Below, in pieces: positions 5,538-9,964 of a stretch of DNA of 9,964 bases. The position numbers and the translations under genes were made by a program. The first letter of the stretch is position 1; each line of letters opens with the position of its first letter. Below the pieces are notes generated by a model. That model made no database searches, was not told where the DNA came from, and worked only from the letters and a program-made list of their open reading frames with translations. Source of the DNA: Pseudonocardiales bacterium (GTDB taxonomy: Bacteria > Actinomycetota > Actinomycetes > Mycobacteriales > Jatrophihabitantaceae); the NCBI GenBank assembly GCA_025465405.1, contig JAODNL010000170.1, positions 1 through 9,964 on the forward strand, read 5' to 3'.

Positions 5538-8090
5538 ATGACCGCAGCTACCCTGCGCAACCCGATGCGGGTTGTGTCCGTGCGTAACCTCGCGGCGCAC
5601 AAGGTCCGGCTGATCCTGACCGTCGTGTCAGTACTGCTCGGCACCGCGTTCGTGGCGGGATCATTCGTCTTCACCGACACGCTCAACCGCAGCTTCACCA
5701 AGATCTTCAACTCTGCCGACCGAGGCATCGACTCGCGCGTCGAGGCCCGCAAGAGCTACGACCCGGGCGTACCGCTCAGCCTCGTCGACCAGGTCAGGGC
5801 CCTGCCCGGCGTCCGAGCGGTCCAGCCCGTCGCCACCGCGTCGATCGTGCTGATCGGCAAGGACGGCAAGCGGGTCAGCACCGGCGGCGCCCCGAGCGAG
5901 GGAAAGATCTGGACGAGCGCCGTTGACTCGGTGACGACTCCGCCGACGTTCGTCACGGGTACCGCGCCCGTCGCGGCCGGACAGGTCGTGATCAACAACG
6001 GCGCCGCGAAGAAGGCCAGGCTGGCTACCGGCGACCACGCGAAGGTCGTCCTGCCCAACGCCGGCGTCGTCGACGTGACCATCTCCGGCGTCTACCGCAC
6101 CGAGACCGAGACGGGCGGGTACGTCGGCGTGCTGTTCAGCCGGCCCCAGGCACTGCAGCTGCTCACCGACGGCAGCCATCTCAGCGCGCTGGACGTCGCG
6201 GCCGGCAACGGAGTCTCGGAGCAGACGCTCACCGCCCGGATCGCGCAGATCCTGCCGGCCGATCTCAAGGCGCAGACCGGCGATCAGGTGCGCAAGGACG
6301 ACCAGCAGGGCATCCAGACCGCCCTGTCGTTCGTCAACTACATCCTGCTGGCGTTCGGCTTCATCGCGCTCGTGGTCGGGACGTTCATCATCTACAACAC
6401 GTTCTCGATGATCGTCGCGCAGCGGCTGCGCGAGCTGGCGCTGCTGCGCGCGGTCGGCGCCGACCGCAAGCAGATCCGGCGCTCGGTCGTGCTCGAGGCG
6501 GGCATCATCGGCGCGATCGGCAGCGTGGCCGGTCTGGCCGGCGGCGTGGGCCTGGCCTTCGGCCTGCACGCGCTGCTCGATGCGCTGAACCTCGGCCTGC
6601 CATCCGGCGGCCTCGTCATCTCACCGCGCACGGTGCTCGTCGCACTGCTGGCCGGGACGGGTGTGACGCTACTGTCCGCCTACGCGCCCGCGCGCCGGGC
6701 GGCGAAGATCCCGCCGGTGGCGGCGATGCGGGAGGAGTTCGCTTCTGCCAGCGCAGGCAGCCTGCGGCGACGCACGCTGATCGGCTCCGTGGTCGGTGGC
6801 CTCGGCGTCCTCGCGACGGTCGCGGGCGCGGCGTCGAACAAGGGTGGGACGGCCGCAGGTTTGATCGGGCTGGGGCTGCTCGCCGTCGGCGCGGGAGCGA
6901 TGTTGCTGTCGCCCCTGCTCGCCGGCTGGGTGATCACCCCACTCGGAAAGCTGCTCGGCCGGCCGTTCGGGGCCGTGGGTGAGCTGGCGCGCACGAATGC
7001 CGTCCGTAACCCCCGCCGCACGGCCGCGACGTCCTTCGCGCTCACCCTCGGCCTGCTGCTGGTCAGCGGCGTCGCCGTGATCGGCGCGTCGATGAAAAGC
7101 AGCATCAACAGCCTGTTCGACAACAACGTGAGCGCCAGCTACAGCCTGTCCTCGCAGGCCGACCTGGGTGTGCCCATCCGGGCCGCGGCCGCGGCCGGCC
7201 GGGTCGCGGGCGTCGGCTCAATGACCGAATTGCACGATCTGGCCGTCCAACTCGACGGTGGCGGCGGGCAGTCCGGCACCGCCGTCGACGGACCGCTCGC
7301 GCCGGTCCTGAAGGTGGACGTCAAGCGCGGCGCAGCAGCGCCGGGGCCCGGAACGATGATCGTGTCCGACTCGACGGCGAAGAAGAGCGGCTGGGGAGTC
7401 GGCTCGACCCACATGCTGTCGACGCACAACGGCAGGACGATCACCGAGACGGTGTCCGGCGTGTACAAGGACAACCAGCTGCTCGGCCCGTGGATGGTCA
7501 CCGGCGAGGTCTACCGCGCGCTCGTCCCGACGAACCAGTGGTCGGACATCGTGGCGCTGATCAAGGCGGCTCCGGGCACGGACGAGGCGGCGCTGCGGGC
7601 CGGTCTGGAGCGCGTCACCGACCCGTATTACGTCATCAACGTGCAGAACCGCAGCGAGTTCAAGGGACAGCTCGCCTCGCAGGTGAACGGCCTGCTGGGC
7701 CTGGTTTACGGGATGCTGGGCCTGGCGATCGTCATCGCGGTCCTCGGCATCATCAACACGCTGGCGCTCTCGGTGGTCGAGCGGCGCCGCGAGATCGGGA
7801 TGCTGCGCGCGGTCGGCATGCAGCGCAAGCAGGTCCGCCGCACGATCTACGTCGAATCGCTGCTGATCGCGACGTTCGGGGCGTTGCTCGGACTGGTGCT
7901 CGGCGTCACGTACGGCTCCCTGTTCGCCGCGACGCTGCTGCGCAGCCAGGGCCTGGACAGGCTCAGCATCCCGTGGACCCAGGCCGTGGCGTTCCTCGTG
8001 GCAGCCGCCGTGGTGGGTGTCCTGGCGGCCCTGTGGCCGGGCGTTCGAGCCGCCCGCACCCGTCCACTCGAGGCCATCGCGACGAGTTGA
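5538..8090 (+). CDS. ABC transporter permease with two FtsX domains
   Basis: An 850-residue inner-membrane protein, the partner of the preceding ATPase. TM1 lies at about 25-47, followed by a large extracytoplasmic domain (48-262). The first FtsX unit has membrane segments near 265-287, 318-345 and 362-382. Further hydrophobic segments lie near 413-470 and 495-517, then a second extracytoplasmic domain (about 520-715) and a second FtsX unit (719-745, 772-797, 815-835). Each unit carries the same coupling-helix motif after its first helix: RELALLRAVGADRKQIRRS (298-316) and REIGMLRAVGMQRKQVRRT (751-769), which shows an internal duplication. This is the usual actinobacterial layout, with two MacB-type halves in one chain. 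ATG 5538 is preceded by GAGGG within the end of the ATPase gene, and the 6-base gap implies translational coupling. The substrate cannot be told from sequence; no outer-membrane or adaptor partner is present or expected. Confidence 0.95.
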   Translation: MTAATLRNPMRVVSVRNLAAHKVRLILTVVSVLLGTAFVAGSFVFTDTLNRSFTKIFNSADRGIDSRVEARKSYDPGVPLSLVDQVRALPGVRAVQPVATASIVLIGKDGKRVSTGGAPSEGKIWTSAVDSVTTPPTFVTGTAPVAAGQVVINNGAAKKARLATGDHAKVVLPNAGVVDVTISGVYRTETETGGYVGVLFSRPQALQLLTDGSHLSALDVAAGNGVSEQTLTARIAQILPADLKAQTGDQVRKDDQQGIQTALSFVNYILLAFGFIALVVGTFIIYNTFSMIVAQRLRELALLRAVGADRKQIRRSVVLEAGIIGAIGSVAGLAGGVGLAFGLHALLDALNLGLPSGGLVISPRTVLVALLAGTGVTLLSAYAPARRAAKIPPVAAMREEFASASAGSLRRRTLIGSVVGGLGVLATVAGAASNKGGTAAGLIGLGLLAVGAGAMLLSPLLAGWVITPLGKLLGRPFGAVGELARTNAVRNPRRTAATSFALTLGLLLVSGVAVIGASMKSSINSLFDNNVSASYSLSSQADLGVPIRAAAAAGRVAGVGSMTELHDLAVQLDGGGGQSGTAVDGPLAPVLKVDVKRGAAAPGPGTMIVSDSTAKKSGWGVGSTHMLSTHNGRTITETVSGVYKDNQLLGPWMVTGEVYRALVPTNQWSDIVALIKAAPGTDEAALRAGLERVTDPYYVINVQNRSEFKGQLASQVNGLLGLVYGMLGLAIVIAVLGIINTLALSVVERRREIGMLRAVGMQRKQVRRTIYVESLLIATFGALLGLVLGVTYGSLFAATLLRSQGLDRLSIPWTQAVAFLVAAAVVGVLAALWPGVRAARTRPLEAIATS

Positions 8091-8106
8091 TGGACGTTTC
8101 GGTTGG

Positions 8107-8132
8107 CGGTAAGACCCAGCTGGGTCTTACCG
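8107..8132. repeat. 26-bp perfect palindrome between ABC permease and DUF5319 gene
   Basis: Each half is CGGTAAGACCCAG followed directly by its exact reverse complement, with no spacer. It begins 17 bases after the permease stop and ends 30 bases before the DUF5319 GTG. As RNA it would fold into an 11-bp stem with an AGCU loop, a plausible terminator of the ABC operon, though no U-run follows. As DNA the zero-spacer symmetry equally suits a dimeric regulator site controlling the downstream gene. Confidence 0.7.
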
Positions 8133-8162
8133 TGGAGCCGTGACGAACTGCGTGGGACTCCG

Positions 8163-8543
8163 GTGAACCTCGACGACGGCCCACTCGATCCGTTCCTGGA
8201 CGATCCGAGTGACCCGGCTGCGCTGCTGGACGACAACGAACCCGCCGCGCCGCTGAGCGACGACGAGCGGGCCGACGTGGAGGCTGACCTCGCCGAACTG
8301 GCCGAGTTCCGCGGCGCTCTGGCCCCGCAGGGGGTCGAGGGAATCGCGGTCGAATGCGGCGACTGCGGCGAGCAGCACTTCTTCGGCTGGGACCTCATGG
8401 CCGCCAACCTGCGGGCCCTGCTCGGCGAAGGACGGACCCACGTGCACGAACCGGCCTTCGCGCCGGACCAGGATGCCTACGTCAGCTGGGACTACGCGCG
8501 GGGCTACACCGACGCCGTCAACGCCCTGACCAAGCGCCACTGA
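8163..8543 (+). CDS. DUF5319 family protein
   Basis: A 126-residue acidic, probably cytosolic protein resembling M. tuberculosis Rv3412 as remembered. Shared features are the N-terminal LDPFLDDPSDPAALL (8-22), LSDDERADVEADLAELAEF (31-49), the cysteine pair VECGDCGEQH (Cys65, Cys68, His72), the helix WDLMAANLRALL (76-87), HEPAFAPDQDAYVSWDYARGY (95-115) and DAVN. The CxxC with a nearby histidine suggests a metal or redox site, but the metal is unproven and the function unknown. Start GTG 8163 follows GGGA about six bases upstream, and the homology begins there; reading further upstream runs into the palindrome. In mycobacteria this gene lies beside sigD and guaB2. Here sigD and its anti-sigma gene are absent and an ABC transporter separates it from guaB. 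It may have its own promoter or be read from the transporter. Confidence 0.88.
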   Translation: MNLDDGPLDPFLDDPSDPAALLDDNEPAAPLSDDERADVEADLAELAEFRGALAPQGVEGIAVECGDCGEQHFFGWDLMAANLRALLGEGRTHVHEPAFAPDQDAYVSWDYARGYTDAVNALTKRH

Positions 8544-8558
8544 GCCGCGCGCCGACCA

Positions 8559-8576
8559 TCGCGATTTGTCGCGATT
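8559..8576. repeat. Paired TCGCGATT direct repeat in the whiB upstream region
   Basis: TCGCGATT at 8559-8566 and 8569-8576 has a 10-base period, one helical turn, and lies 108-125 bases before the whiB ATG in a 140-base intergenic region. Each copy contains the palindrome TCGCGA. This is a possible activator or repressor site for whiB. A 6-bp inverted repeat (GACCGC 8637-8642 / GCGGTC 8654-8659) lies closer to the gene in the probable leader. No clear -35/-10 pair was found. Confidence 0.35.
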
Positions 8577-8683
8577 GGATTTCGCCTACCCGAACGAGCG
8601 TCACCTTTGCGCCCGTCGCTCTTTGGATAAGCAGACGACCGCTACGGGAACGCGCGGTCACTGCGGTTTCGGAGGGCAGATCG

Positions 8684-8965
8684 ATGGCCGAGGTCCGACG
8701 GCTTCCCGTCCCGCGTGAGGGGGACTGGGACTGGCAGGTGCGTGCGGCCTGCCGCGGCATAGACACAGCAACCTTCTACCACCCGGAGAACGAGCGCGGC
8801 CCGTCACGCCACAAGCGCGAGATCCGGGCCAAAGCGGTGTGCGCGAGCTGCCCGGTGGTCGAGAGCTGCCTGCGGTGGGCACTCGCCGCTCGGGAGCCCT
8901 ACGGCGTCTGGGGCGGCCTGTCCGCGGAAGAGCGCGAGGCGATGCTGGCCCGCCGACCCGCTTGA
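8684..8965 (+). CDS. whiB3: WhiB-family iron-sulfur transcriptional regulator (WhiB3/WhiD type)
   Basis: A 93-residue Wbl protein, expected to hold a [4Fe-4S] cluster that senses redox or NO and to act with the primary sigma factor. The ligands are Cys23, Cys53, Cys56 and Cys62 (C-x29-C-x2-C-x5-C). The G(V/I)WGG turn appears as EPYGVWGGLSAEERE (71-85). RLPVPREGDWDWQVRAACRG and FYHPENERGPSRHKRE place it with WhiB3 of mycobacteria and WhiD of Streptomyces, and its position next to groEL1 agrees with WhiB3. The basic C-terminal tail that contacts DNA is nearly absent: the protein stops at MLARRPA, whereas M. tuberculosis WhiB3 carries a longer Arg-rich tail. ATG 8684 has a strong RBS, GGAGG, 8 bases upstream. 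The gene is preceded by its own 140-base region with repeats and is convergent with groL. The family is certain; the subclass is likely. Confidence 0.95.
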   Translation: MAEVRRLPVPREGDWDWQVRAACRGIDTATFYHPENERGPSRHKREIRAKAVCASCPVVESCLRWALAAREPYGVWGGLSAEEREAMLARRPA

Positions 8966-9018
8966 GAGCTCGCCCGACCGGTTCCCGTAGCCGATCGTCG
9001 ACCTACCTGTACGCAGAC

Positions 9019-9063
9019 CTCTGCCCCGCAGCACCCGGTAACGCCGGATACTGCGGGGCAGAG
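9019..9063. terminator. Bidirectional stem-loop terminator between whiB3 and groL
   Basis: CTCTGCCCCGCAG (9019-9031) and its exact complement (9051-9063) form a 13-bp GC-rich stem around a 19-base loop. The loop itself contains CCGG twice. It lies 53 bases beyond the whiB3 stop and 5 bases beyond the convergent groL stop, as expected for a shared terminator. No U-run follows on either side, which is common in high-GC actinobacteria. Confidence 0.75.
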
Positions 9064-9068
9064 TTGGC

Positions 9069-9964
<896 letters not shown>

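Noticed and set aside
5661..6569. Minus-strand open frame opposite the ABC permease
   Set aside because: Low-complexity Asp/Arg/Ala-rich translation, typical of an antisense shadow; the plus-strand permease has clear membrane segments and FtsX motifs.
7686..7730. Repeated GCTGGGCCTGG inside the permease gene
   Set aside because: It encodes a Leu/Gly-rich membrane helix, so the repeat follows from amino-acid and codon bias rather than from a DNA element.
8103..8162. TTG start at 8103 for the DUF5319 gene
   Set aside because: It would translate the 26-bp palindrome and has no homology; the GTG at 8163 fits the family N-terminus and has a modest RBS.

Overview
The window is high-GC, gene-dense DNA that reads as an actinobacterial chromosome. 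The evidence is a WhiB-family regulator (a family essentially restricted to Actinobacteria), a DUF5319 protein, a GuaB3-type protein, coenzyme F420 genes (F420-dependent glucose-6-phosphate dehydrogenase and FO synthase), a GroEL with a histidine-rich tail, and GTG/TTG starts. The order groEL1 / whiB3 / DUF5319 / guaB2 / guaB3 recalls the Mycobacterium tuberculosis region Rv3417c-Rv3410c as I remember it, but with substitutions and insertions that make this a different genus. I cannot name the genus. I see no insertion sequence, prophage, CRISPR array, tRNA or rRNA.

Left part (1-2706, all minus strand): guaB3, then fgd, then the 5' end of fbiC, which runs off the window start. The gaps are 37 and 75 bases, so this looks like one transcription unit joining a GuaB-family protein to F420 synthesis and use. 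The fgd product keeps the F420- and phosphate-binding residues known from M. tuberculosis FGD1. It starts at a TTG that has its own Shine-Dalgarno sequence.

Middle (2707-4769): a small TfoX/YjbR-like gene on the plus strand is divergent from guaB3 and overlaps the end of guaB (IMP dehydrogenase, minus strand) by 13 bases. It therefore separates two guaB paralogues that are neighbours in mycobacteria. A guaB -10 element, RBS and adjacent hairpin lie at 4640-4686.

Right-middle (4770-8090, plus strand): a two-gene MacB/FtsX-type ABC exporter, ATPase then an 850-residue permease with two FtsX domains. A 26-bp perfect palindrome follows, then the DUF5319 gene.

Right end (8544-9964): a whiB3/whiD-like gene with its own leader. 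It is convergent with a groL (groEL1-type) gene that runs off the right edge, and a strong stem-loop lies between them. No gene-free stretch reaches 300 bases; the longest is about 140. Most of the window is conserved housekeeping. The parts worth a second look are the guaB3-fgd-fbiC cluster, the GuaB3 active-site change, the palindrome after the transporter and several candidate operators.
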